Positions 1 to 8,510 of a stretch of 32,891 nt of DNA are shown here, piece by piece. The position numbers and the translations under genes are program-made. The stretch spans positions 1-32,891 of the forward strand of contig JAFKFQ010000381.1 in NCBI GenBank assembly GCA_017308215.1. The letters run 5' to 3'. Every line of letters begins with the position of its first letter. Position 1 is the stretch's first letter. This DNA comes from a bacterium (GTDB lineage: Bacteria; Planctomycetota; Planctomycetia; Gemmatales; Gemmataceae). The notes under the pieces were generated by a model that had not been told where the DNA came from, did no database searches, and saw only the letters and a program-made list of their open reading frames with translations.

Positions 1-600
1 GTGCTCGCCCGGGCCGGCGGGCGCCCGGCCGAGGGCGGCACGCTGGTCGCGCCCCCGTCGGTCGCGGCCGACGACCCAACCCGGGAGGCCGCCGCGGCGG
101 CCCTGGCCGCGATGGGGCCGAGGACTACCGACTTGCTGACCCGGGCGCTGGCGGCGAACCCGCCGCCGGCGGCCGCCGCGCGGGTGGTGGCGGCGCTCGG
201 CGACCGCGGGCCGGCGCTGCCGCGGGAGGGGGCGCTCGCTGTCTTCACTGCCGCCGAGAAGTCCGCAGCGGTGCGGGCGGCGGCGGGCGACGCACTGGTC
301 AAGGTCGGCGGCGACGAGGTGGCGCTGATGCTCCGGGAGCGGACGGTGTGGATGGCGAAGGGGACGGGTGCGAACCGGGTGAAGGTCGGCCGCTACCCGG
401 CGGAGGTGTCGCTCTGGGCGGTCCAGACGCTCGGCCGGTTCGACCCGGCGCGGCTCACCGACCGCGGCAGGGAGGGGCTGATAGCGACGCTGGAGGCGCT
501 GGCCGACCGCGACCTCGACGCGGAGGGCCGGCGGGCGGCGCAGGCGGCCCTCGCCCGGCTGACTGCCGCCGGCGTCCGCAACCCGGCGAAGCGGCCGTGA
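1..600 (+). CDS. HEAT-repeat-like protein, 3' end (partial)
   Basis: The frame is open from the first base of the window to a TGA at 598-600, so the true start probably lies upstream; the GTG at position 1 is simply the first codon visible. The product is Ala/Leu/Arg-rich and made of helical segments of the kind DPTREAAAAALAAMG and AAVRAAAGDALVKVGG, which resemble HEAT or PBS-lyase-type repeats found at the C-termini of many large planctomycete proteins. Such repeats are protein-binding scaffolds; no catalytic motif is visible. The gene converges on the DUF1501 remnant that ends at 605, leaving 4 bases between them. The assignment is by repeat pattern only, and the domain that precedes it is unknown. 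Confidence 0.55.
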   Translation: MLARAGGRPAEGGTLVAPPSVAADDPTREAAAAALAAMGPRTTDLLTRALAANPPPAAAARVVAALGDRGPALPREGALAVFTAAEKSAAVRAAAGDALVKVGGDEVALMLRERTVWMAKGTGANRVKVGRYPAEVSLWAVQTLGRFDPARLTDRGREGLIATLEALADRDLDAEGRRAAQAALARLTAAGVRNPAKRP

Positions 601-604
601 GGTG

Positions 605-1770
605 TCAGGTGCAGATCGGGCGGATCACGGTGCCGTGGTCGAGGTCGAGGCGCTTGCGGCCGGGCACGTCGAGGCGGACCGGGTCGAGGCCGAGGCGGTC
701 GAGCACGGTCGCGTGGATGTCGGTCACGTAGTGCGGGTGCTCGACCGCGTGGAACCCGAGCTCGTCCGTCGCCCCGTGGATCACCCCGCGCCGGATCCCC
801 GCCCCGTAGAACCAGACCGTGAACCCGTGCGGGTGGTGGTCGCGGCCGGTCGGCATTCGGTACGCGTCCCGCGTCTCCAGCCCCGGCGTGCGGCCGAACT
901 CGGTGCAGCACACGACCAGCACGTCTTGGTCGAGCCCGCGCTGCTTCAGGTCGCGGACGAGACCGGCGAGCGGCTGGTCCACGCGGGCGGCGCTGCGGGC
1001 GTGCAGGTTCTTCAGGTCGTTGTGCGAGTCCCACTCGCCGTAGTCGTTCAGGTACACCAGCGTGAACCGCACCCCGCGCTCGGCCAGCCGGCGGGCGGCG
1101 AGGAGGTGGCGGCCGTACACCGCCGTCGTCGGGTTGTCGATGCCGTAGAGCGCCTGGGTGCGGGCCGACTCGCGGTTCAGGTCGAGCACGTCGGGCACGG
1201 CGCGCTGCATGCGGAACGCGAGCTCGTAGGCGCGGACGCGGGCGCGGGTCTGCTCGTCGTCGGAGTGGCGGGCAGCGGCGAGGCGGTTGAACTCGCCGGC
1301 GAGGTCGAACACCTGCGCCTGTTCGTCCGGGAGCCCACCGGGGCCGCGGGCCGCGAACGGTAGCGGGCGGGCCGGGTCGAGCGAGAGCTCGACGCCGGCG
1401 TGGCGCGGGCCGAGGTAGTCGGCGGCGAAGTCCCTCTTCACCGGCACATCCTTGTACTGCCCGAGGAACACGAACGACGGCAGGTCGTCGTTGAGGCCGC
1501 CGAGGCCGTAGCTCGCCCACGCGCCGATGGTCGGCTGCTGTTCGTCGAGCTGGTGGCGGCCCGTGTGCATCTGGAACTCGGCGCCGTGGTCGTTGTCGGT
1601 AGTGTACATCGACCGCACGAACGCCAGCTCGTCGGCGACGCCGGCGACGTGCGGGAACCAGTCGGACACGTCAATGCCGGGGTACCGTACCGCGTGAACC
1701 CGAACCGCTTGAACCCGACCGGGAGGGGGAAGATTTTCGGGTACGGCCGCGCGCCGCCGACCACGTCGCG
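605..1770 (-). pseudogene. DUF1501 family protein remnant (N-terminus lost, frameshifted)
   Basis: About 360 residues read as a DUF1501 (sulfatase-fold) protein: GIDVSDWFPHVAG, FVRSMYTTDNDHG, FQMHTGRH, CCTEFGRTP, HHPHGFTVWFYGAG and a typical end with HGTVIRPI. The family is common in planctomycetes and is usually exported through a Tat signal. Here the N-terminal signal and first domain are absent. The segment before YPGIDVSDW lies in another frame (KIFPLPVGFKRFG, 1695-1765), so a frameshift sits near 1690, where the sequence has a short GTACC duplication. Upstream it runs directly into a DUF1553 remnant. An open frame extends to 2038, but its first 120 or so residues are an Arg-rich out-of-frame reading of that neighbour, not DUF1501. 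Probably not functional. Confidence 0.75.
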
Positions 1771-2548
1771 CGAGTGGCGGGCGATCCACCTCGCCAGTGC
1801 GGAGCGGCGGCCGCTGCTCGTCTTTGCCGCGTAGACGTGCGTCAGCGGCGTGTACGCACCCGACGGCGCGTCGAGCGCCTTCGTCGCGGCGTCGAGCTTG
1901 GTCTTCGCGTCGGCCACGGGCTTCTCGGTCGCTGCGTCCGTCTTGGCGGCCCGCGCCGCCTCGGCCCGCAGCAGCGCCAGCTGCGCTGCGTCCACTGCTC
2001 GGCGCGCGACGCCGCGTCCGCCAGCGCCTTTGCGTCACCCGTTACACCGAGGTAGGCGGCGGCCGCGGCACGCCGGGCGGCGAACGCGGCACGGTCCGAC
2101 GCGGCGGCGATCGACTCCGCATCGGCGACGCGCACCGCGGACACGTCGCCGGCGCGCATCGCCTTCTCCAGCGCCGCGGACGTGGTCGCCAGCGCGAAGT
2201 CTCGCTTCTCCGCCTCTTCGCGGCACGAACGCCTTCGCGCCGGGGTACCGCTACGCAACCGGCAGCGCCACCGGCTCGATCCGGAACACGCCGCCGAGGG
2301 CTGTGGGCAAGCCGGACGCGACGGGATCGCGGTCCTTCACCACGTTCCGCTCGTCGCCGCCGGTGTAGAAGTGCGTCCTCGCCTCGGGCCGGTCCTCGGC
2401 GACGCGCACCATGCCGAACGCGACCGGCCGGTACGCGGCGCCGTAACTGTACTTCGGGTACACGCCCGGGTCGGCCTCGCCGGGCCAGCGGTCGTGGCGG
2501 ATTTCAAGCGGCTCGAACACGGCGCGGAAGCGGAAGTACTCCTCGGCC
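1770..2548 (-). pseudogene. DUF1549/DUF1553 (PSD1-type) protein remnant
   Basis: Pieces of one protein appear in three frames. The first, after the transposase junction, has FEPLEIRHDRWPG, YPKYSYGAAYRPVA, FYTGGDERNVVKDRDP and FRIEPVALP. An in-frame TAG then falls at about 2250, before RYPGAKAFVP. A one-base shift leads to REEAEKRDFALAT, and another near 1995-2005 leads to AEAARAAKTDAATEKP and SSGRRSALARWIA. These match the middle of planctomycete DUF1549/DUF1553 proteins, which often carry cytochrome c and LamG domains and are usually encoded just upstream of a DUF1501 gene. The N-terminal cytochrome/DUF1549 half is replaced by an IS630 remnant. The C-terminal DUF1553 half after ARWIA is missing, fused to the DUF1501 remnant. 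Clearly decayed. Confidence 0.72.
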
Positions 2549-3188
2549 GGCGAGCCCGGTCGCACGGGCAACGGCTCACGCACCTCGCCGATCAACTGCT
2601 TACCCCCGTCGTCTACGCACACCGCCGGGCGCGGGGAGTCATAGGGCTTCTCGTAGGTGTGGAGCACGTCCTCCAGGTCGGCTACGAGCGCCGCGCGGGC
2701 CTTCGCCGGGATGCCCCCTGCGGCTCGAGCCACGGCTTGAGGTCGTTTTTCCAGCGTGCGGCACACCGTGGACGGGGGTCAATCGACGCGACCACCTCCA
2801 GCTCCACGAGCCGGTCGACGAGGAGCCTCATGGTCCACCGCGCACGCCCCTCCGGGGCCGGGGAGCAAGCCACAGCGATGAGTCGGGCCTCCTACTTCCC
2901 GTCGAGCGTGCGGTACTGGCGGCCGGCCGGCTTCTTGCGGTGGAGGGTGGCATCGAGCCCCTCAGCCGCGAGCCGCTACCGCACCCGCATCACAGTCATC
3001 CGCGAGATCTCCACGTGATCGGCGGTCTCCTCATCGGTCCAGGCGTCCGGCCCGTCTGCATCCGCCTTCAGGAGGATGTGCGCCCGCCGGCGCATGGCCG
3101 CCGGGTGGGTCCCGGTGTGAACGATCCGGCGGAGCGATTGCCGCTGCCCGTCGGTCAGAGTGATCACAACCTTGCGGGGCGGAGCCAC
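2545..3188 (-). mobile_element. IS630-family transposase remnant
   Basis: A GTG at 3188, preceded by the strong ribosome site AGGAGG, starts a frame MAPPRKVVITLTDGQRQSL, with a helix-turn-helix region (DEETADHVEISRMTVMRVR) that stops at 2976. The rest of an IS630-type transposase continues in other frames: RARWTMRLLVDRLVELEVV, NDLKPWLEPQG, then IPAKARAALVADLEDVLH and PAVCVDDGGKQLIGEVREPL, where the Asp of CVDD would be the first residue of the DDE triad. The second half of the catalytic domain is absent, because after VREPLPVRPGSPAEE the sequence becomes DUF1553. The element is therefore truncated and frameshifted and cannot code for an active transposase. I could not define terminal inverted repeats or a TA target duplication. 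Confidence 0.78.
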
Positions 3189-3427
3189 GGCCGATCCTCC
3201 TGGATAGGCCCAGGAAGTATCGGCCCGCTGATACGATTTAGCTGTAATACACCACTAACGCCGGGCTGCCGAAATCGGAAGGGACACACCTTCCGTCCGC
3301 ACTCCGTCGGCGTGTCGGTGGAGCGCTCGGGCTCGAACCACGTGTGTAAGACCCGCCGGCCGGGGGCACTATCCCCGGAATCCTCTCGTGTTGTCCCGAC
3401 CGCCCCCTGCCACGGAAGGTGCCGACC

Positions 3428-4723
3428 GTGCCCGCGAAGCGTTCCGGCCTGTTCGTGATCTCGCTGCTCGGCGCGCTCAGCGTCGTCAGCCCGTTCGCCA
3501 TCGACATGTACCTGCCCGCGTTCCCCGACCTGGCCGCCGGGTTCGGGGTGCCGAGTACGACGATCGCCCTCACGCTGTCCAGCTACTTCATCGGCCTGGC
3601 CCTCGGGCAGGTGGTGTACGGCCCGCTCCTCGATCGGTTCGGGCGGAAGCCGCCGCTCGTGGTCGGACTGAGTCTGTTCGTCGCCGCCTCGGTCGGGTGC
3701 GCGTTCGCCCCGGACGTGAGAACACTGATCGGCCTGCGGTTCGTCCAGGGGCTCGGCGGGTGCGTCGCCCAGGTCGCGTCGGTGGCGATGGTCCGCGACT
3801 TCTTCCCCCGGGGCCAGGCCGCCCGCGTCCTGTCCCGGCTGTTCCTGTTCATCGCCGTGTCGCCGCTCCTGGCCCCGACCGTCGGCACACTCGTGATCCG
3901 GGTCGGCGGGTGGCCGGCCGCGTTCCTGGCGCTGGCGGTGGTGGTGACGGGCATCCTGGCCCTGGTGCTCGCCCTGCTGCCCGAGGGGCACAAGCCGGAC
4001 CCCGACATCTCCCTGCGGCCGGGGCCGATCCTGGCCGAGTACTGGGCCATCCTGCGGCACCCGCGGTTCCACACCTACGCCGGGGCGGGGGCGTTCTCGT
4101 TCGCCGGGCTGTTCACGTTCGTGGCCGGGTCGCCGGTCCTGTTCATGGACGGGTTCGGGGTGGACGGGGTGACGTACAGCCTGATCTTCGCCGCCCTCGC
4201 GGGCGGGTTCATCGCGGCCAGCCAGGTCAACGTCGTACTCCTCCGCCGGTGGTCGAGCGAGCCCCTGTTCCTGCGGTTCCTGTCCGCCCAGGTCGTCTTC
4301 GGCGCGGTGCTCCTGGCCGGGACGTGGGCCGGGTGGCTGGGGTTGGCCGGGACGCTGGCGGTCCTGTCCGGGTTTTTGTGCTGCGTCGGCGTCACCAACC
4401 CGAACGCGTCTGCCCTGGCGATCGCCCCGTTCTCGAAGAACGCCGGCAGCGCGTCGGCCCTGCTCGGGTTCTTCCAGCTCGGGACCGGGGCGGTGATCTC
4501 GACCGCGATCGGGGCGGCCACGCCGGACGACCGGGTGCCGATCGTCGCCGTCTTCGGCGTCACGGCCGCGGTCGGACTGATGATCCTGTCGGCGGGACGG
4601 AAGTGGGCCGAGGCGAGCCCGGTCGCCGAGGACCCGGGGCCGGGGCCGGCCCGCGACCCGGACGCGTCCGGGGAGACGGGGGTGGTGACCGAGGAGCACT
4701 GTTGCCAGTCCGGCTCGCCGTGA
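3428..4723 (+). CDS. MFS transporter, Bcr/CflA drug-resistance family
   Basis: A 431-residue polytopic membrane protein with about 12 hydrophobic segments. Family signs are the first helix with SPFAIDMYLPAFPDLA, typical of Bcr/CflA exporters, and the loop 2-3 motif GPLLDRFGRKPPL (MFS motif A, GxxxDRxGRK). The second half has GVTNPNASALAIAPFSKNAG followed by SASALLGFFQ, again typical of the family. These proteins export small toxic molecules such as bicyclomycin or chloramphenicol by proton antiport; the substrate here cannot be told. GTG 3428 is chosen because GGAAGG at 3414-3419 lies 8 bases upstream. A GTG at 3419, which overlaps that site, would add three residues. The tail after about residue 395 is hydrophilic and Pro/Glu-rich. 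The gene stands alone, divergent from the IS630 remnant. Confidence 0.88.
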   Translation: MPAKRSGLFVISLLGALSVVSPFAIDMYLPAFPDLAAGFGVPSTTIALTLSSYFIGLALGQVVYGPLLDRFGRKPPLVVGLSLFVAASVGCAFAPDVRTLIGLRFVQGLGGCVAQVASVAMVRDFFPRGQAARVLSRLFLFIAVSPLLAPTVGTLVIRVGGWPAAFLALAVVVTGILALVLALLPEGHKPDPDISLRPGPILAEYWAILRHPRFHTYAGAGAFSFAGLFTFVAGSPVLFMDGFGVDGVTYSLIFAALAGGFIAASQVNVVLLRRWSSEPLFLRFLSAQVVFGAVLLAGTWAGWLGLAGTLAVLSGFLCCVGVTNPNASALAIAPFSKNAGSASALLGFFQLGTGAVISTAIGAATPDDRVPIVAVFGVTAAVGLMILSAGRKWAEASPVAEDPGPGPARDPDASGETGVVTEEHCCQSGSP

Positions 4724-4788
4724 TGTGGGGAATACCTCTCCGCCACCCTCTCGATGTCACGGCCGGAACTCGGCGGTAACCGGACGAA

Positions 4789-4814
4789 GCCCCCGCGCCG
4801 GGGCGTGCGGGGGC
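4789..4814. terminator. Hairpin between convergent genes, likely terminator
   Basis: GCCCCCGC (4789-4796) and GCGGGGGC (4807-4814) form a perfect 8-bp GC stem with a 10-base loop. It lies between the MFS gene ending at 4723 and the glycosidase-like gene ending at 4837, which converge. There is no T-tract on either side, so intrinsic termination is inferred from position and stem strength only. Confidence 0.45.
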
Positions 4815-4836
4815 GGAGCCGGTCGGTGGCGTCCGC

Positions 4837-6270
4837 TCACTCCCGCGTGAACTGGAACGCGTACAGCTTCGCCCGTTTCATGCGGACGTGGACCCGCACC
4901 GGCCGCCCGGCCAACCCCGACACGTCCGCCGTCCCCTTCCAGTACACGCACTGGTCGATGAAGTTGCCGCCGACTTCCTCGCAGTCGGCCAGGGTGAATC
5001 CCGGGATCGGCCGCCCGTCGGCATCCTGCAGTTCCACGAACGCGGCCCCCGCCGACCCGGTGTCGATGTTCAGCCGGAGCCGGGCGCCCCGGAACGCGAG
5101 CGGCGGGGTCGTCAGCCACCCGCCCTTGTGGTCGGCGTCGGCCGACACGAACCCGTCCAGCCGCTGCCGCACCACCCCCACGCCGCCCTCCTGCTTCGCG
5201 GCCGCGTCGTACTCCGGGCGGAGGACCGCGGAGTCGTGCAGCCGGCCGGACGAATAGTAGTACTGGTAGACGTAGTTCCCCCGCCGCACCAGGCCCGGGG
5301 CGGCCACCGTGTACCACCGGTCCCACTCGTCCGCGAGGCCCGCCGGGATGTACGCCGCCCGCTCCGGCCGCGACCACCTCACCCCGTCCCGGCTGACGGC
5401 GAGTTGCACCTCCAGCATCCCGTAGTCCTCCCACCGGCCCGTCACCCGCGGGCGGACGAACGGGTGCCGCTGGGGGGAGAAGTGGCGGAAGTGGGCGGGG
5501 AACATGAGGTACACCCCGTCCGCCCACGGGTACGGGCCGGCCGCACTGTAGTACACGTCCGAGTGTGGGTCGTCTTCTTTGTCGGCGGAGTACACCACCG
5601 GGATGTTGTCGATCGACGGGAACAGGCGGTGCTTCGCGGTCGTCGTGTACGGCCACGGCTTCAGAGGGTCGTCCGTCTCGATCCGCCCGACCCGCCGCTG
5701 GTTCCTCGAGTCGTAGTCGAACGCCCGGGTGTAGATCACGTACTTCTTGATCCGCCCGTCCCAGTGGACCACGGCCGGGTTGTCCGGGAAAAACGGGAGC
5801 ACCCGCCCGGCCTTTGTGAACCGGACCCCGTCGGCCGAGTAGCTGGCGAACACCCCGTGCCGCGCGGGGTCGAACGGTTCGCCGAACTCCAGGTGGAACA
5901 GCTTGTACCGCTTCGCCGGGTCGGGCTCGTGCGGGTCGAGGAACGGGGTGGGGAACTGCCCGCCGGGAAGTTTCTGCCCGGTTCGGCGGAACGTGAGCCC
6001 GTCGCCGCTCTCCAGGATTTGCACGTCCTCGTGCCCGAGGTACAGCCTCGCCTTCCCGCCGTCGTCAATCACCCGCGCGACGTGCCCCCGAAACGGCCGA
6101 CCGTCCGAGTCCTTAAGCGGGCCGAGTTTCTGGGGCGGGTTGACCCGCAGCTCGACGCGGTCGCGCGCGGCGAGGAACCGGTCGTCGATGAAGAGCTGCT
6201 TGCGGTCGCCGACGTCGACCGGGGCGGGCGGCGCGGCGAGCGTGGCGAGCAGGACCAGCGTGGGGGTCAT
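4837..6270 (-). CDS. Secreted beta-propeller glycosidase-like protein
   Basis: 477 residues with an N-terminal signal peptide (MTPTLVLLATLAAPPAPVDVG), then DRKQLFIDDRFLAA, a start seen in planctomycete proteins of the GH32/GH43-like five-bladed propeller type. Repeated blade-like stretches follow: ARLYLGHEDVQILESGDGL, YSADGVRFTKAGRVLPF and EVQLAVSRDGVRWSRPE. A C-terminal beta-rich domain (LRLNIDTGSAGAAFVELQD, then GRPVRVHVRMKRAKLYAFQF) may be a sugar-binding or sandwich module. The ATG at 6270 is chosen because the signal peptide begins there; the frame is open further upstream but that part is an antisense reading of the flavin reductase gene. The gene sits 32 bases downstream of the flavin reductase gene and may be co-transcribed with it. 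Polysaccharide turnover outside the cytoplasm is inferred; catalytic acids could not be assigned with confidence. Confidence 0.68.
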   Translation of the reverse strand: MTPTLVLLATLAAPPAPVDVGDRKQLFIDDRFLAARDRVELRVNPPQKLGPLKDSDGRPFRGHVARVIDDGGKARLYLGHEDVQILESGDGLTFRRTGQKLPGGQFPTPFLDPHEPDPAKRYKLFHLEFGEPFDPARHGVFASYSADGVRFTKAGRVLPFFPDNPAVVHWDGRIKKYVIYTRAFDYDSRNQRRVGRIETDDPLKPWPYTTTAKHRLFPSIDNIPVVYSADKEDDPHSDVYYSAAGPYPWADGVYLMFPAHFRHFSPQRHPFVRPRVTGRWEDYGMLEVQLAVSRDGVRWSRPERAAYIPAGLADEWDRWYTVAAPGLVRRGNYVYQYYYSSGRLHDSAVLRPEYDAAAKQEGGVGVVRQRLDGFVSADADHKGGWLTTPPLAFRGARLRLNIDTGSAGAAFVELQDADGRPIPGFTLADCEEVGGNFIDQCVYWKGTADVSGLAGRPVRVHVRMKRAKLYAFQFTRE

Positions 6271-6302
6271 GGTGGCGATCCCGTCGGGGCGAGGGGCGGT
6301 AA

Positions 6303-6854
6303 TCACAGCATCTCGGGCTTGAACTTCCGCCGGTAGCTCTTGTTCTCGCCGGCGACCATGAACACCCCGTCCCCGCGGTAGTGGACCGTCTTCGGGTACT
6401 TCGGCGCAGCGGCCGCGTGCGCCTTCACGCACTCGAACACGAACAGGCTGTACCGGCCCGCCTGGCTGTCGTCCACCAGTTTGCACTCGAAGCTGGCGTA
6501 GCACTCCTCGATCAGCGGCGCCCCGACCGCCTCGGCCTTCGCCGGGGTGAGCCCGAACGCGGCGAACTTGTCCACGCCCGGGCCGTGCGTGTTGCCCACC
6601 CCGATGACCGCGTCGATCAGGTCGAACGTGGGCACGTTGATGACGCACTCCCGGCTCTTCTCGATCAGCCCCCGGCTGTGGTTCTGGTCCCAGATGTAGC
6701 AGCCGACGTGGTCGTACCCGAGCATCGTGTGCCAGCCCATCGTCATGATGTTCCGCTCGCCCCCGTGGGCGGAACTGACCAGGATGACGGGGCCGGGTTC
6801 GAGGAACCGGCGGATCTTGTTGACGTCGAAGTCGGTCTTCCTGTACTTCTTCAT
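6303..6854 (-). CDS. Flavin reductase-like (FMN-binding split barrel) protein
   Basis: 183 residues. The core matches the flavin reductase-like domain: PGPVILVSSAHGGERNIMTM, then GYDHVGCYIWDQNHSRG, IEKSRECVINVP, ASFECKLVDD and the C-terminal VFECVKAH. Proteins of this family bind FMN and either reduce flavin with NAD(P)H for a partner monooxygenase or act as small flavoprotein oxidoreductases; no partner monooxygenase is seen nearby. The ATG at 6854 is preferred because GAGGG sits 5-6 bases upstream. A GTG at 6875 would add seven residues. The gene is divergent from the acylphosphatase gene with only about 50 bases between the starts. It is followed after 32 bases by the glycosidase-like gene on the same strand. 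The substrate is unknown. Confidence 0.8.
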   Translation of the reverse strand: MKKYRKTDFDVNKIRRFLEPGPVILVSSAHGGERNIMTMGWHTMLGYDHVGCYIWDQNHSRGLIEKSRECVINVPTFDLIDAVIGVGNTHGPGVDKFAAFGLTPAKAEAVGAPLIEECYASFECKLVDDSQAGRYSLFVFECVKAHAAAAPKYPKTVHYRGDGVFMVAGENKSYRRKFKPEML

Positions 6855-6904
6855 GCGGCCCTCGAACGTGCTCACGCCGTCGCCCGCGCTCCCGGAGAAC
6901 CACG

Positions 6905-7174
6905 ATGGCCAAACTGGTGCACTACGCGGGTGACGTACAGGGGGTCGGGTTCCGGGCGACCGCGGCCCACCTCGCCCACCGACACCCGGCGGTCCGGGGG
7001 TGGGTGCGGAACCTGTCCGACGGGCGGGTCGAGCTGTTCGCCGACGGCCCCGGGGACGCGGTCGATGCCTTCCTCGCGGACGTCCGTGAGCGGATGGCGG
7101 ATCACATCGCGGCCGAGGACGCCGCCGACCGTGCCCCGGACGACACCCTCGACGGCTTCCGGGTCGTCGGCTGA
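6905..7174 (+). CDS. acyP: Acylphosphatase
   Basis: 89 residues, the usual size of a free acylphosphatase. The phosphate-binding loop GDVQGVGFR with its catalytic Arg lies at residues 9-17. GWVRNLSDGRVELFADG follows at about 32-48 and supplies the catalytic Asn. The enzyme hydrolyses acyl phosphates such as carbamoyl phosphate or 1,3-bisphosphoglycerate in the cytoplasm. GGAG at 6892-6895 precedes the ATG at a normal distance. The C-terminal end is slightly atypical and acidic (AAEDAADRAPDD). It converges on the methyltransferase gene with 8 bases between the stop codons. The same fold occurs as the first domain of HypF in this window (MRAPTLPD... protein, 28354-30681), but nothing links the two genes. 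Confidence 0.92.
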   Translation: MAKLVHYAGDVQGVGFRATAAHLAHRHPAVRGWVRNLSDGRVELFADGPGDAVDAFLADVRERMADHIAAEDAADRAPDDTLDGFRVVG

Positions 7175-7182
7175 CCCGGTCG

Positions 7183-8196
7183 TCAGTCCCGGTACGACAC
7201 CACCGCCTGCTGGATGGTCGGCGGGAGCGGGTGGAATTCGCTCCGGGCGAACCCGGCGGCGGCGAACACGCGCTCGTACTCGGCGAACGTGTACGCGTCC
7301 CCGGCCGCGGTGGTGGCGAGCATGGTCAGGGCGAACACGGCCGTCGCCGGCGGGGTAACCCGGTCCGCGTCCGGGACGAACTCCAGCGTGACCGCCCGAC
7401 CGCCCGGGGCGAGCGCCGCCCGCGCCTTCGCCGCCAGCCGTTCGCACGTCGGCGGGTCGAAGTGGTGCAGGAAGTTGGTCAGCAGCACCACGTCGTACGG
7501 CCCGCCCCAGTCCACCTCGAACGCGCTCCCCGGGAGGAACGTCATCCGGTCCGCCACGCCTTCCGTCTTGGCGTTCTCGGTCGCAACCGCCAGCACCGCC
7601 GCCCAGTCTAGCGCGGTGACGCGGGCGTGCGGAAAGCGCCGCGCGACGGTGATCCCGAACAACCCGTGCCCGGCGGCCACGTCGAGCACCCGAAGCGGTT
7701 GGTCCGGGGCGCGGTCGATCAGCCCGGCGAGCAGCTCCGCCGGGGGGCGCATCATCGGGGCCATCGCCCGGGCGAACGCCACCCACACCGGGTTGTCGGG
7801 CGACACCGTCCCCTCGGCGGAGGTCGCCGTCCCGCCCTTGCGGACGGCCGCGGTGAGACTCTGGAAGCACTCGCGCAGCTGCGGCGTGAGGACGAACCCC
7901 AGCACTCCGCCGAGGTAAGCGGGAGAGGTCCGGTTCAGGAAGGCGTCGGCGTCGGGGGAGAGGGCGTAGCGGTCGCCGCCCTTCTGGAGGAACCCGAGGA
8001 TGGTCAGGTAGTCCGCCAGGATGCGGACACCGCGCGGCGCTGCGCCGCACGCCGCCGCGAGGTCGGCCGCGGTGGCCCGGCCGGCGGCGACGTGGGTGAA
8101 CAGGTCGAGTTCGACCGCCGCCTTCAGCGCCTCCGTCCGGTGGAAGGCGTTGACCGTGTCGAAGAACAGCGCGGGGGACGGCGGGCTGGGCGGCAT
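7183..8196 (-). CDS. SAM-dependent O-methyltransferase
   Basis: 337 residues in two parts. Residues 1 to about 95 form a winged-helix dimerisation domain (FHRTEALKAAVELDLFTHV, ADLAAACGAAPRGVRILAD, FLQKGGDRYALSP), as in plant-type and hydroxyneurosporene or acetylserotonin O-methyltransferases. A class I SAM domain follows with motif I at VLDVAAGHGLFG, the acidic end of strand 2 at VTALDW, the HH pair in TNFLHHFDPP, and LAPGGRAVTLEFVPD. It transfers a methyl group from SAM to a small acceptor, not identifiable here. The ATG at 8196 has GGAAGGA about 6 bases upstream and is preferred over a GTG at 8220. A perfect TATAAT lies just upstream on the same strand (8232-8237), which supports transcription as a single-gene unit. 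Confidence 0.85.
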   Translation of the reverse strand: MPPSPPSPALFFDTVNAFHRTEALKAAVELDLFTHVAAGRATAADLAAACGAAPRGVRILADYLTILGFLQKGGDRYALSPDADAFLNRTSPAYLGGVLGFVLTPQLRECFQSLTAAVRKGGTATSAEGTVSPDNPVWVAFARAMAPMMRPPAELLAGLIDRAPDQPLRVLDVAAGHGLFGITVARRFPHARVTALDWAAVLAVATENAKTEGVADRMTFLPGSAFEVDWGGPYDVVLLTNFLHHFDPPTCERLAAKARAALAPGGRAVTLEFVPDADRVTPPATAVFALTMLATTAAGDAYTFAEYERVFAAAGFARSEFHPLPPTIQQAVVSYRD

Positions 8197-8231
8197 GGTT
8201 GGTCCTTCCGGGGAGGTCACGACGGGGCGTC

Positions 8232-8237
8232 ATTATA
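8232..8237 (-). promoter_or_regulatory. TATAAT -10 box of the methyltransferase gene
   Basis: Read on the minus strand, the sequence is GGTTATAATGACG, an exact sigma-70 type -10 hexamer in an otherwise very GC-rich stretch. Transcription would begin about 7 bases on, leaving a leader of roughly 30 bases before the ATG at 8196. No convincing TTGACA-like -35 box sits 16-18 bases upstream, so strength and regulation are unknown. Confidence 0.5.
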
Positions 8238-8289
8238 ACCGGGCTGCCGCCGGGTGCACGGCCGCGGACATCCTCCGACCTCGGGCGAG

Positions 8290-8304
8290 TGGCACTCGAG
8301 TTGC
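8290..8304 (+). promoter_or_regulatory. Sigma-54 (RpoN) promoter, near-consensus
   Basis: TGGCAC (8290-8295), a 5-base spacer and TTGC (8301-8304) followed by T match the RpoN -24/-12 consensus TGGCAC-N5-TTGCW at every conserved base. The start point would be near 8316, and AGGAGG of the 49-residue gene follows at 8335-8340, so layout and orientation fit a functional promoter. Sigma-54 promoters require an AAA+ activator; one is encoded at 30753-32168 in this window, but no link between the two is shown. I did not find an upstream activator site by eye. Confidence 0.68.
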
Positions 8305-8345
8305 TTCATCGTTCGACGCGAACGGACGCCCCGCAGGAGGAGCAG

Positions 8346-8495
8346 ATGCCCGCCAACCGAGTTCTCCCCCGCCGCACCACCTCTCGGAAGTCCCGTCCGA
8401 CGGGCCGGCCGGTGACTGAAGTGCTGCTGGAGCTGGCGTATCAACTGCACACCACGCGCGTGGTCGCCCGTCCCGGTTCGCGACAGCAGGCCTAG
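8346..8495 (+). CDS. Small basic protein of 49 residues behind a sigma-54 promoter
   Basis: An ATG at 8346 preceded by a perfect AGGAGG (8335-8340) with a 5-base spacer opens a 49-codon frame that ends at TAG 8493-8495. The product has an Arg/Lys-rich first half (MPANRVLPRRTTSRKSRP) and a more hydrophobic, helix-like middle (VTEVLLELAYQLHTTRVV). No signal peptide, metal-binding cysteines or known domain is visible. Support for a real gene is the exact ribosome site, the near-consensus sigma-54 promoter 50 bases upstream and the hairpin with T-rich tail downstream, which together form a complete one-gene unit. Function unknown. The basic, amphipathic character could suit nucleic-acid or membrane contact, but that is a guess. 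Confidence 0.65.
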   Translation: MPANRVLPRRTTSRKSRPTGRPVTEVLLELAYQLHTTRVVARPGSRQQA

Positions 8496-8510
8496 TTGGT
8501 TTGCCGATAC

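Noticed and set aside
1771..2038. An intact DUF1501 gene starting at 2038.
   Set aside because: The first 120 or so residues are Arg-rich frame noise, whereas DUF1553 peptides (AEAARAAK, SSGRRSALARWIA) occupy the same DNA in another frame.
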